DNA of 64,000 nt from positions 9,024,501-9,088,500 of the forward strand of contig JAWUZG010000004.1 in assembly GCA_036785705.1 (NCBI GenBank), written 5' to 3'. The notes under the pieces are model-generated. The model was not told the origin of the DNA. It saw only the letters and a program-made list of their open reading frames with translations, and did not search any database. The number at the start of each line of letters is the position of its first letter. Position 1 is the stretch's first letter. Below are positions 1 through 11,602 of this stretch, in pieces. The DNA is from Acanthornis magna (Eukaryota; Chordata; Aves; Passeriformes; Acanthizidae). Made by a program: the position numbers and the translations under genes.

Positions 1-245
1 TAACCAGAAACGACAAGTGGATCAGGCCCTCTGCAGACGAGCAGGAGCAGCCGTAAGTTTACAGGCCCTGGTCCTCATAGGGGTCTTCATCTACACCTAT
101 GGAGGGTGTTTGGGACAACCTAGCAGGACATAAGCAATCCAGGAGGTTCCTGGAGTGTTTTGATGATTGCTTTCTCCTATTAATGACATAGAAGCCAAGG
201 AGGAGTGGTGCCCCACTGGACATCTTACTCATCAGGGAGGAGGGA
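1..245 (+). mobile_element. CR1 LINE fragment, ORF2 endonuclease region (decayed)
   Basis: The segment reads as a piece of the CR1 retrotransposon ORF2 apurinic endonuclease domain. From base 65 one frame gives ALVLIGVFI, matching the CR1 block that normally carries a GDFN motif; the catalytic aspartate of that motif is replaced by valine here. The reading frame shifts between about 92 and 114. From base 114 it continues as DNLAGHKQSRRFLECFDDCF, a strong CR1-type match, and meets a stop at 189-191. The element is therefore dead. Its 5' part lies outside the window and its 3' side gives way to an LTR near base 250. The identification rests on remembered CR1 proteins. The exact right edge is uncertain because the CR1 match fades in a purine-rich stretch. 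Confidence 0.75.
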
Positions 246-249
246 ATTC

Positions 250-704
250 AAAAGCTGAACACACAAGCAAAGCAAAACAAAGAATTAATTCACTGCTTCC
301 CATGGGCAGGCAGGTGTTCAGCCATCTCCAGGAGAGCAGGGCCCCATCACATGTAACGGTGACTTGGGAAGATGAAAACCATTCCTGCAAATGTACCCCC
401 TCTCCCTCCTTCTTCCCCCCACTTTATATACTGAGCACGATGCTATACAGTCTGGAATACCCCTTTGGTCAGTTTGGGTCACCTGTCCCAGCTGTGTCTC
501 CTCCTAACTTCCCATGCACCCTCAATATCCTTGTCAGCTTGGCAGTGTGAAAAGCAGAAAAGACCTTGGCTCTGTGTTAGCCCTGCTCAGCAACAACAAA
601 AATATCTCTGTGTCGTCAACCCTGTGGTCAGCACAAATCCAAAACACAGCTTCATACCAGCCACTGTGAAGAAAATTAGCTCTATTCCAGCCAAAGCCAG
701 CACA
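250..704 (-). mobile_element. Endogenous retrovirus LTR, minus strand
   Basis: This is an avian ERV long terminal repeat read on the minus strand. Its 5' end is at base 704, where the minus strand starts TGTGCTGGCTTTGGCTGG, the usual start of this abundant bird LTR type. On the minus strand a TATATAAAG promoter box lies at 423-430. The block 454-512 is closely matched at 21,248-21,301, and 633-684 is matched at 21,422-21,470, so a second copy of a related LTR lies 20 kb away in the same orientation. The left half (about 258-410) differs from that second copy and fits another variant of the same superfamily. No retroviral gag, pol or env sequence lies next to it, so it is a solo or truncated LTR. 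The left boundary is approximate and no convincing target-site duplication was found. Confidence 0.8.
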
Positions 705-790
705 CTCTCTCGGAGATATTCAAAAGTCATCTGAACATGGTCCTGTGCAATGGGAAGGAGGTGGGAGGTTGGACAGGGTATATAAGTTAA
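705..790 (+). mobile_element. CR1 3' UTR fragment
   Basis: Directly after the LTR, the bases GGAGATATTCAAAAG at 712-726, followed by a CATGGTCCTGTGCAA block and a GGGAGGTTGGAC block, follow the order of a CR1 3' untranslated region. The similarity fades before the usual terminal short repeats. This piece and the ORF2 fragment at 1-245 lie on the same strand on either side of the LTR, but in an intact CR1 they are more than 2 kb apart. Either one CR1 lost its middle or two separate CR1 pieces are juxtaposed. Confidence 0.55.
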
Positions 791-3700
791 CATGCAGAGT
801 ATTACATGACTTAATAGGTGAAACAGTTGTCTCATTCTGAACAGAAAATATCTGAAAATAAACCCCAAAAAACAAGTTGGATTTTTCTACTGAAGCTGTA
901 GTCTTTCCTCACTACTTTTCGTATGCAGTATTTTCCCAGGCTGCAGGGTTTTTATACTTGCACTAGTTGACATTCTTCCTTAAAATTTTGTGAAATAGGC
1001 AGGAATTATGTCACAAAAGAGTAAGCTCTAGCATGAAATTGGAGAGATTATGGAGAGATTATGGGTAGCACTCATAATGTATTGTTTCAATTTACCGTTT
1101 CAGCCTATCTACAGCTTTTCTACATCTGTTTCAATTGAAGTAAAAGAGGAATTTCTTTATCACAATAGAAAGAGGACTGACTGCATGGACAGTGTATGAA
1201 TACATTTGTCATCATTATGCCTGACTTCTTTTCCCTTTCTATCTATATCTGTAATAAAGAAAAGAATTTTAAAAATCTTACCTTGTGATGGGAGTTGTAG
1301 ATATTTATGGTAGTGTATGCAGTGTTATTGGGAATTCAATGGGGCCCTCCTAACCTGAGAAACTACATTCTGCTGAAGAGAACAGAATTTTCAACTACCA
1401 GACATTTGCTTTAAATAGTGAATACCCCCTGGAGGGAGGAACAAAAAAACAATGCGAATAGGAGTTGTATATAAAGAAGAGAGCAGGCGGAAGGCTGAGA
1501 GCGTAGTTCCACATGTATTTTCCTCGGAAGTGAAGCTAACTTAAGAGGTCCTCACTCCCTACACAAATACACACACCCTGACCCCCCATTTCTTGTTCTC
1601 ATTCACCATCCTCTCTTTGTGCTGTTGAAAACATTTGCAAGGCCACAATGCAGAATAGATCCCTGAAGTGAACTATATTAATGAAAGAGTCTCCAAGGTT
1701 TGTTATTCACATCAATGATTCACTTTACAGCACAGCATTACAAATAGTTGCATTGGTACATTTGAAGAAGTGATGAATTCTAACAGAGACGGGAATCAGC
1801 AAGTGGTGTTAGAAAAGTGATTTTTTTAAACCAGCTTTGCCACTGAAGAGCACATGGACCTGCACATTAGAAACCCATGGGGAAAGAAAAGGTCTGCCGG
1901 TGTCTTATGCTGCTTTGCATAACAAAGGCTTTCCTCGGTGCAGTTGTGTTCTGACTTCAGAATTTTTATTTAAGATTAATTGCATAATGAATGCTGAGTT
2001 GTTTTCTTATCATTATTTATTGCTTATTTTATCATTAGATCATGCTAAATTGTCTTTAAGAGTGTTCCGTTCTGGCATGGAACTGTTTATGTCTGGTGGG
2101 ATACAGAACAAATGGGGAAGCTGTAATTCATTCTCTTTCTAAAAAAATGAACCCATTTAGTCTGGACCACATAAACAACCCTTGGTCATCAACAAGTTGC
2201 TTCAGAAGATAAACGGAAGTTGCAGGGAAATCCGATCCTTGCAAAATTTAAAGAACAAAATAATTTTATTTTGTCTAAAACACAAGGAAAATAAATGTTC
2301 CCAGCTCCCAAAGGAACTGGAATTTGAGTATAAATCATCATTCTCCAAGTTATCCTTTCTCTCTTTCAGTTATTTTATACTGCAGACATTTGCCATCAAT
2401 AGACCAGAGACTCAGATGTGAATAATTCAATGTGCCATGATTATGCTAGTAGGATTACAAAATGTAGTCACTTTGTTCTTTCTAGAATGCAGAATATTTA
2501 CTACTTCTACCCTATTTTCAAGTATTAATGAACCCTGAAAAAATGCAGATTTATTTCATGCCATCACTGTATACACGTATTAATAAAACAGATGAAACCA
2601 CAATTCTGGACATAATACTAAGGGACAATAAAATACTTTTACCAAAGCTAGTGTATTTCCCTACAGTATCTTTATACAGGCATGTTATCCTAAGAGATAT
2701 CCAACAATAAAAAGATATTTTAAAGTTTTTTAAGGTCACTTTAGACTAAAGAAATTCTTTGTATCTGTACAAAAATTTATTCAAAATGAGAAAAAGCTTT
2801 GGCTGTTCTGCTGTTAAAAAATCTGAATAGTTTCCATCAACTATCTATATAACTTCCCTTCAACTCTCCACTGAGCTTACTACCCTATGTCCCTTACAGG
2901 AAAGGGAGAAACAATATCCACTTAAGTTCTCACAACTAAGCCCAGAGATTCTGATTTCAATTCCCTTCTCATCAAGGGAGAAGAGCAGTTTTTGTCTTTA
3001 CACTTCATATGTCTAAGATGATTTTTAGTTACAGTTTCTAATATGATTTCAGTGTGAAGTATGATTTGCTTGAATGGAATTTACATTAATCCTTTCTGCA
3101 TCACGTGGTAACTAAATAACACTAATATGTGCAGATAAAATATGTGTGCAATTGACTTCCTGAAAAATGTTTTGCACTAAATGTTATCTAAAATGCTATA
3201 ATATATGAACTAAATAAGAAGCCAGACATAATTTGACATGATTAGATATATAAATATATATATTATATATTTTGTATATATTCATATAAAATATAAATAT
3301 ATAAGGTTTTTTATAGCAACTAAAAAAACCTCAGTAAAATTGTTGCCTCTACACATTGCTACAGAAATGCAACAAAGATTTCCTTTATTTTCAATAAATA
3401 AGTGACTCTAAAATAACAGGATTCAAAGATAATAAAGATGGAGTATAGTGATGCAAACAGAAAAGTGACATTACCATGACCTTGTCTTTGTCTCTCTTAA
3501 CTTTTTTGACTGAAATTTTACAACAGCGTGCTGTCTTATTGGAAACTATTGCCACCAATTTTCCCAGGAACATCAACACAATGGCAGAGACCTTCACTCA
3601 CTTTTTTTTAAACGAATCTAATCTTTTTTTGTAAAATGAGCTCTCTAGGTCTACATAATATGTTTAAATTATAATAGTTTGACTGCTGACTTACTAACAC

Positions 3701-6700
3701 AACCTTTGAAATTTTGTGTGTTGTTAGGAATTTCTGTTCAGATTGACCACGAAGTTAGAGAAGGCATCCTGAAAAGTAAATTTATTATTTTGGTCTGATC
3801 TGATAAAGAATAAAAATTCCTCTTTCACTCACTGTATTACCAAAAAACAAACCAAAACAAAACAACATACCAACAGAAAACCAAAACCAAACAAACAAAA
3901 AAACAAACAAAAGCAGGCTTCTGAAAACACAACTATGAAAACAGCAAGGAAGGACAAAAGAATAAGACAAATTAACTCAATCATCCAAATATTTAATAAC
4001 TCTAGTAGTTTCAAATCTTATTAGCAAACTTTTAAAATTACACAATCCTAAAAAAACCCCCACTGTATCAATATGCAGTGATGTTAGAAGACAATCGTAT
4101 TATAGCACAGTTAAATCTACTATCTGCATTTCCCAGCTTTGCTTATCTTGAAATATCATTAAGTGACAAATTATCTTATTTAAGCCAGTGGGAGCTCAGT
4201 TTTCAATCTGTAGAAATTCTTCAAGGTAGTAGTCTTCTTCTTGGAACCTCTTCCAGTGCAAATGTGGAGGGAGAGAAGACAAACATACCCAAATATGGCA
4301 CCAGGTTTGCTCAAGGTTCTCCTATTGTGTCAAATATGTGCAACGATTTTGCAATAACTTCTGTTTTTCCATAGATTTACTATCAGTGTCAACTGATATT
4401 TTGTACAAATAGACGTACTTTTTTTCTGCAGCTGAAGTAAGGGACTATTACTATTTTTCTTTGTCTTAAGTAAGCTGAATTCTCCTTCTCTCCCCCCTCT
4501 TCTTTGGATATCAGGCGAACAAAACTGCCATGAGACTAGGCAAGTGTTTTGGATGTTTGAACATTGTCTTGCCGAGTGCTGTGAGAAATGTTTTTGTCAG
4601 ATTATTTTTTGAACTTGAGGAAGGACACTTCCCTGAAATGCAGCCAAGCACCCAAGAGAAAGATTCTGTCTTCCAGTGTTGCTTTTGAGACACTGTGATA
4701 TGATGCTACATGAAAATATAAAATGTAATTTTGTACTAGATTTACCCCAGAAAATGCAAATCGTTTTGGTAAATACTCCTGGAGATACAAAAGTCTTGAG
4801 ACCTATCAACCCCTGACACTGGAGAAAAAGTCCAAATGAGTCAGAAACTACATTTCTGATATGCATGAAGTTTCATGGAAAGGAAAACAATGCAAAAGTG
4901 AAAAGTTTATTCCATTCAAATATTACGCTTTTGTAATAAGTTAAAAAATGAAATAAAAAGAAAAAAAGAAAAAAGGAAGAGCACAAGTTTGAAAAATCAT
5001 AAGAAAACACGGCCTTCTGGTTTGGTTTTTTTTCATCTTTTGAGTTGTTTGTTAGGTCACTTACGACACCAGTAATTTTTGAGACAGTTGCTTCTAGATG
5101 AGAGGGGAGTGATCATCTAAGTCACTATTTGAAAGGGAAAAAATGTCTTGGATACTGAATTGGAGTCCCTTGAGCCTAATCAGAAAGGATTTGCTGTCAT
5201 TTTGGAAAGTTCCTCCTTAAATGAATATGCCTTGGGGCAGTTATCTTTGAGTGCTCATGGACAAGAAGACAAAACCGATATATGTGTTCAAATTATGAAG
5301 GAAACAGACAAAATAGGTGTTGTCAATATATGTGCAGTTCTTTAAATTTTGTTCTAAAGGTGGTTTTGGTTGTTTTGTTCAAGTTTTGGGGGGTTTTGTT
5401 TTGTTGGGGTTTTTTGTTGTTTTTCACTGGCCAGTGTGCAAAACACAGGGAAGAAAGCAACATTATTCAGATAGCTTTCTCACAGAACAATTAGGTAGGA
5501 AATAGCTTCTCTTGACACTTGGATTTTACTGCTTGACACTTTTCAAAATGACCACACCTGTGTTTATTTGAATTCTACAAAGAAAAAAAACAAGTGGAGA
5601 ATGGCTAATTAACTTGTTTTCTGAGTCACGGATGTAGGGAGTGGGGAAGTGGATAGAGGTGGAAAAGTAAGAGGAAGGGAAGGGGAAAGAGGAAGAGGGG
5701 AGAGACAACGCCTTTCCTAATAGTTATGTTCAAGGTCAGGTATATTCTCTTCACTTCTCTATTTCACAGGAAAAGGAGGTGAATAATTCTGAACACACAG
5801 GTTGGGGTTGTCCTGGTTTGATTTTCATTTTCTTCACAAAGCCATTTTTCAGGAATTTGTTTCGGTTATTTGTGCATTTGATACCAGTCTTGCATTTACA
5901 ATGTTTCTCAAATGACTAAGATTGTGGCTTCATAGGATGACCACATAGTAGGGGAACCCTCCCGTCTCCTCCTCCCACCTTTCCCTCCCACTTTCAGTAC
6001 CACTATGCTACTTCTGGTGCTCATCAGTAACATAATATTGCTGATTTTCATTTAGTCTGATAGTTTATCGATGCACTAAACTTGCAGCAGAGCTGGAAAA
6101 AGAAAAGTAACAGTTTGGGACTGTGAAGCTAAGAGCAGAAGGGAAATTTGAGTACTTTTTTCAACATAACCAGATCAGCTTAACTGTCTTGTCCAACCTC
6201 ACACTAAAGTTGTAGATCCCTTCCTGGACAACTGCAGTAAATAAAGGAGTGTGAAGGTTTCACCATGCCACAAGATTTGTACACTACTAGTCCCTAGCAA
6301 AGCCTTATTTAAATATACGTGATAGCTAGTGACCAATAAAACACACTGATGAGTTTTTATTTTTGTTGAGTGGGACAAATGGGGAACTGCAAATGCTTAT
6401 AGAAGCAGAAATGGCTTTAAAAAAGAGTTATTATCCTGATTAACCTGATAGAAACCTCTATAACAGCAGCCTACTAGAAGCAAGGTAATAATGTGTCAAT
6501 CATGTGCAAAGTCCACAGAATTTAGTACTACATTAATAAACTGTGAGGCATCGTATGTACTTGTACCAGCTAACTCTGTGCTTCTTGACACAAAAAAAGT
6601 AAAAATATGGAATACTAATTGCAGGTTTGTTTGTAATTATCAAATAATTTACACTGACGTTTTAGAACTGTTACCAGTTGTGTCATGTTTGTAACACTAG

Positions 6701-7787
6701 ATATATTTATCTTTTTATTTATTGTCTAAATGGACTAGCTAAAAAATTTGATCCATGTCTTCAGGATCTATTCAGTAATTATACTGAATGCTATACAATT
6801 TGAATGAAGCGACATTTTCTCATGCTTATTGCTTAGTTTTAGCATTACCGAATGTATCACATAAGTACATAAAATATCCTTGTATGGTTTTGACCCATAT
6901 CAAACGACACATCATTCTTTCTGGGTATGAATAAGAATATAATATTGGCTTTGGATAATTTCCAATCGGTAGTCTTGTTTTATGGAAAAAAAATCCTAGA
7001 CTGGTGTAAAAATTATGGTGTGCTACTTAGCATCAAGACTTAAAAAATGATCACTAAATTATCATACTTAGTAATACAGGCATAGCCTAAGTGACTAAAT
7101 AGTTAGTTTGTTTATATAAATATACATCATATTAGTCTCAACAGAGTAATTAAACCAAAGATACCATACTCTGGCTGCAGTTCCTTTTGTCATGCACTTG
7201 AAATAAGTGACACTCGATATTAAAAAGTAAGAAATAGCAAATCAGAACTTTCTTCAAAAAGAAGTGTTAGGTAGAAGTGTGTATTTAAATAATTTGGAAT
7301 TTACTTCTATCAGTACAAAGCAGTTTGGATTGTAATTCTAAGAGCAGATGAAGTTTATAATGATTCATATTCCACTGTGCATTTCTTTGCCATGCATGAC
7401 ATGTTATACAAAAGTATGAAACAAATTTAGAATAATGGATTCCACTGCAAGAGTTTACAATACTGAAGGTGTGATGGTCCATTAATTTTTAGAAAGTCAA
7501 GTAATTCCTTAAACTTTGCCCTGATATTACTAGATGACAAAAGTAGCTAGGTGAGATCTAATATTATTGTGCCAAATGCAAGTTGACTCACTTTCAGTTT
7601 CTTTCTACACAGATTAAACAATTTCTCTCAACAAAGTAAACACCAAACAATCATGAGTTTAAAGTAGGGAAGGCTTAAAATTTTATTATATTTTTGTCTT
7701 ACACTAAAATATTATATTATTGAAGGAGGCATACCAGCTTTGTCTGAGCATAACACTCACTGGTAGCTGGTCCAGAATTTATTTGTT
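791..7787. other. Unique AT-rich sequence, no gene seen
   Basis: About 7 kb with no recognisable exon, RNA gene or dated repeat. All reading frames are short and show no domain. Simple-sequence patches include AT dinucleotides at 3,245-3,304, a CAAA-rich patch at 3,840-3,915, an A/G-rich patch at 4,940-4,980, a G/T-rich patch at 5,355-5,425 and a purine-rich patch at 5,635-5,705. A tandem pair of the 11-mer GGAGAGATTAT lies at 1,041-1,062. No promoter or splice arrangement could be supported. Confidence 0.6.
3245..3304. repeat. AT-rich microsatellite
   Basis: An imperfect run of TA dinucleotides interrupted by TTTG and TTCA. It is simple sequence, likely to vary in length, with no coding potential. 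Confidence 0.8.
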
Positions 7788-7857
7788 GGAGTGGTATGAA
7801 AACTAAAGTATGTTCCTGCAAGGATTTATACAAATGCTTAATTGCAGGAACCACTCC
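7788..7857. repeat. Imperfect inverted repeat (two-part hairpin)
   Basis: GTTCCTGCA at 7,812-7,820 pairs perfectly with TGCAGGAAC at 7,843-7,851, leaving a 22-base loop. An outer pair, GGAGTGG at 7,788-7,794 and CCACTCC at 7,851-7,857, could extend the stem, although 17 unpaired bases lie on the left side only and one C is shared. It sits about 65 bp before an LTR fragment. It may be the end of an old transposon, a conserved hairpin, or chance. Confidence 0.5.
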
Positions 7858-7920
7858 ATGGTTCAATGCTCTCTGAGTGAAACATGACACTCTACAGTAG
7901 GGCTAATTAGCTCAAACCAA

Positions 7921-8411
7921 AGAAGGAGGGGGAGGGGGTGCTTCAGGTGCTGGAGCAAGGATTCCCCTGCAGCCTGTGAAGAGGTCTACACTGTAATAAA
8001 AATCTGTAGACTTTAAATGACCCCACATCAGAGCAGGTGGATATTTCCAAAAGGTACAGTCACCTCCGTCAAGCACATACTCGAGTAGGCTTAGGTTTTT
8101 ACAGCAGGTAAAGGAGTCAATAATGAAGAAGTAAAGGTGAACCTAGAAAAAAGAGGGTAGTGCAGGGAAGGTTTTGTTTTAATTTTGTCTTTGTTTTTCA
8201 CTATCCAAATCTATTTTAATTGGCAGCAAATTAAATTCGTCTTGCTCAAGTCAGGTTTGGCTTGCCTGTGACAGTATTTGGTGAGTGATCTCCCCATATT
8301 TATATCAACACATTAGCCTTTTCATCTTATTTTCTCCCATCCTGTAGGGGAGGGAAAGTAAGGAAGTGGCTTTGTAAGCATCTGGCAGCTAGCCAAGGTC
8401 AACCTACCACA
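7921..8411 (+). mobile_element. ERV LTR, 3' part (second LTR family), plus strand
   Basis: This is the 3' portion of a long avian ERV LTR. Bases 7,921-7,978 closely match 54,872-54,930 in the other copy of the family, including the shared block CCTGCAGCCTGTG. Downstream, the order of blocks is the one I associate with this LTR's R-U5 end: an A/T-rich region around 8,205-8,235, GTGACAGTATTTGGTGAGTG at about 8,268-8,287, a TCTCCCATCCTGTAGGGGAGG block, then CCAAGGTCAACCTACCACA ending at 8,411. The central GC-rich minisatellite-like part of the family is strongly shortened or decayed (about 8,045-8,160), and the 5' half is missing. No ERV internal sequence adjoins it. Family assignment is from memory; the match to the 54.6 kb copy is visible directly. 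Confidence 0.75.
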
Positions 8412-9600
8412 TAACAATACTATGTTAGACAATATAAATTTTAAGGCAATACAGAACACAGATTTTGGCTTTGCACCAAAGTAGACAAGCAAGCACATAT
8501 CTCATTTTCTAAAAGGTGAGAAAAAAAAATGAAAATGTGAAGTTTTGAGGAATATACTCCTTTTAGCTAAAGAAAATCTAACAGCGATTCTGAAGAGAGA
8601 GATTTGGAATCACTAAAGCTGCCAAATCTTCTTGGGTAATTTAGTTAAAAAGGAAAGCTGGGTATTTAGATGATCACCCTAAGGACAGACCAGCAGTCAG
8701 AAGAAATTTTGGTACAGCATGAAGTACTGATTCGAGTTGCAATTTTCTATGTGCATTTCCAGAATGGGCACTTCTGTGTTTTGAAGTTTTTTCAGTATTC
8801 AGGCTTGGGTTACCATTTTTAAGTGAGGATTTTTAGATGACTGAAACTAAAGGTTATGCCTGGATCAAACCCTGGGAGCACTTTACAAACGATGTTCTTC
8901 TTAACTGTATTCTGACATGACTAAACAGGAACTTGGTTTTGTTCTCTGGTTTTGTTTCCCTACTCTGTCAAGATTTTCCTCAAAAACAAGTCCAGAGGTA
9001 CAGGCCATCTCTGAGCTTTGAAATACCCCAACAGATTCATTAGACAGCTGAAGAGAGCAGAATTTCTCACTTTTCAGTTAAAAGCAACCAAAAATCAGTA
9101 AAATATTTTCCATCTTTTAAACTCTGTAATAATTAGTTTTACAAAATAATTATATTAGTTTAAATAAGCCCTAAATATGACCAGTGTAATTGGTTATGTT
9201 TCATTGTAATGTCTAGGCTATTCTAGTGATTTCATGCCTGTGGGAAATAATTCTTGATGGAAAGCTCAGCAAATAAAGGCAGGAACATGTTTACCTAGAG
9301 AGTGCTCCTCACTTTTCACTCACAAATGGCAGAATGAAAGCAAAGCAATGAAAGAGCAAACAACTGACACCAAAAGAATGCAAACACATTGAAAATTACA
9401 AGGAAGGTCTTTCTTAACCGAATTTTTAAAGTGGTATTACTGCAGATAGTAAGAGAGCAAAAATGCTGGTGGTTGCTAATTGCTTGCATTACAGAGGCTC
9501 CCAGAACGTTTCAAAGAGATTGAAAGCTGTAATGCAGCTTTTTTCCTCAAAAAAAAAATTATCTTCTATTAAAAAGTGCAGTCTTCAAAACAAGTTTTAT

Positions 9601-9644
9601 ACATACATATATATACATATGTACATATGCATGTGTATATATGC
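9601..9644. repeat. TA/CA microsatellite
   Basis: An irregular mixture of TA, CA and TG dinucleotides. It is a minor simple-sequence tract with no other signal. Confidence 0.7.
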
Positions 9645-10005
9645 AGAAGGGAGACAGAGATAAATACGCGTATAATCATCAGCCAAAGCCTGATGTTTAA
9701 CATAGGAAAAAGTTACATTTAGGTATGTGGGGAAAAAACATTATTTTGCAGTCTTCTATAGACTTATGATATACCTCAACAGCTATGTTACAGTTTAAAG
9801 ATTCATGCTATCATTCCATTAAAGCACTTTATCCACCAGTAAAAATAGCCATAAATTTAGGGCATCATTCAGCTAGACACACTAATCTTATAGACTTAAA
9901 TATGCACTGAAATATTTTGCTGAACTGGGCTAATTAATCCTTGGATAGTCTGAGAAAAAGGGGCTATGTTTTTGAATAGAACTTGATATTTTTCTCAAGG
10001 AATAC

Positions 10006-10026
10006 CTGTTCTGTCCTACAGAACAG
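10006..10026. repeat. Perfect short hairpin
   Basis: CTGTTCTGT at 10,006-10,014 and ACAGAACAG at 10,018-10,026 are exact reverse complements around a 3-base loop. The arms resemble a steroid-receptor half-site palindrome (AGAACA-nnn-TGTTCT type), here in inverted order around CCT. No flanking evidence shows use. Confidence 0.5.
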
Positions 10027-10539
10027 AGGACAAAATTCTGCACTTTCTGACATATGCAATCAGGATTTTACGAGGTGTTTTGAGCCTCTGAAATGTCAGC
10101 TTCCAGATATATGGATGGAAGAAACCAGACAAATAATATGTCAGCTTTTGTTTTTATACCAGCAGTGACACTTTCACTATTAAATCACGGAGAGCTCACT
10201 TTACTCATCTTCTGGACATTAAAAACATTGTCTGATGAGACCTAGTTAATTTTCTTTTTTTTTTTTTAAATCAGAATTCTTGTTCTCTGCAGTCTGAGAT
10301 AAAATGGTTCATTTTGTAAATGCAGCTTCAAAAAGAAGTCATGCCGTGTTCCTCCATTATAAGTAGGATTAAAACCTACAAAAGTGAGCTAGTCCACTGA
10401 GTGTACCACTGATCTCCTAACTGCTAGCCGGGAAATATGTCCATTGTTATCCTCTCATCCTTAGTTCTGAGTGTACAAAAGTATTTAGCATAAGTAATAT
10501 GTATTAAAATGTCAATAAACTGTCTCTGGTATTTGAGTC

Positions 10540-10880
10540 CTAGTTAGCATTTTTATTGAGCTCTTGTGTTAGCATTTTCAGAAATGGACTTTTATTAATT
10601 ACCAATTTAAATCCATACTTTGATACCACAGGTCACTATTAAATGGGTCATTTCAAAATTAATAGCTGTTACCAAGTGCAATACTTCAATTTCAGCAGAT
10701 TTCACTGTTAGTAATTAAAGTGTGCATGTACCCCAACCTATTTATCATGGTAACTAGACAGCTTAAGACATTTACAAGATAATGCTCTTGATAAAAGATA
10801 ATATTCTGCTCCATCGCTGATTTCAATAGCACTTTCATTTCCCATAATCAAGTCTAATTAAGATAAACTGGTTATTTACC
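10540..10880. promoter_or_regulatory. Candidate conserved non-coding segment (homeodomain motifs)
   Basis: Several TAATTA-type cores cluster here: TTATTAATTACC near 10,592, AGTAATTAAAG near 10,711 and TCTAATTAAG near 10,853. They lie in sequence without obvious repeat decay or simple runs. This density is typical of developmental enhancers in gene deserts, but AT-rich DNA also yields such motifs by chance. Only alignment to other birds could decide. Confidence 0.2.
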
Positions 10881-11532
10881 TGTTAGAGAAAAACAAAAAT
10901 AATTTTAGATCTCAAATACAACCTAGGGAGATATAACAGCTGAAGTCTCAGCTTGCTTCCTTTTATGGTTTATGTTGAAATCATTGAAGCTGTTCAATTA
11001 TTAGGGTACTGTTACATGTCTACTATAGTTAAAAGCTTGTGAGCTTTTCTGTTATAAATCTCAAAATTCAGAGGTTATAATTGAGCCTGAGCAAGCTTAG
11101 CCTTTTCAAAATTTTTCTAAACAGCAGTTTTTCACCAAAACAAAAGAAGCACAGCACCTATGCACTAGACCATTGACTAGCAAAAATTAAAACTCTTGAA
11201 GGTGTTAAAAAGAATGTGGAAATTAATATTTATGCATTTGTGGTGAAAAAAAGTGCAATACCATAAATTTGTGTTGGTTTAAGTAAATGGCATTTTTGGT
11301 GTCAGGAAATTATTTTTCCAGCTGTCAAGTAGCAAGAATTCACTTCTGAAAAGTACAAAGCTTTATATTTGCTTTTTGAGGAAAAATTCTGAAGCACTTC
11401 TCAGGGTCAAGTTTACAGAAATACCATTTCCAAGGAATTTAAAAAGAAAAGGGATGATATGTGAAAATTGAATTCTATTGTAAGAGAAAAATTATTGGTG
11501 GCCATTTTTCTAGAATGGAAATCACTTCATAT

Positions 11533-11602
11533 TTTTATATACCTATATATACCTATATATACACCTATATATATATATATTTTTATATATATATGTATAT
11601 AC
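11533..11602. repeat. TA-rich microsatellite with ACCTATATAT units
   Basis: The decamer ACCTATATAT occurs three times near 11,540-11,570, followed by pure TA runs. It is simple sequence and probably length-variable. Confidence 0.8.

Noticed and set aside
5811..5850. TGTCCTGGTTTGA-like string resembling the start of the avian LTR
   Set aside because: The match stops after about 15 bases and the following sequence does not fit the LTR.
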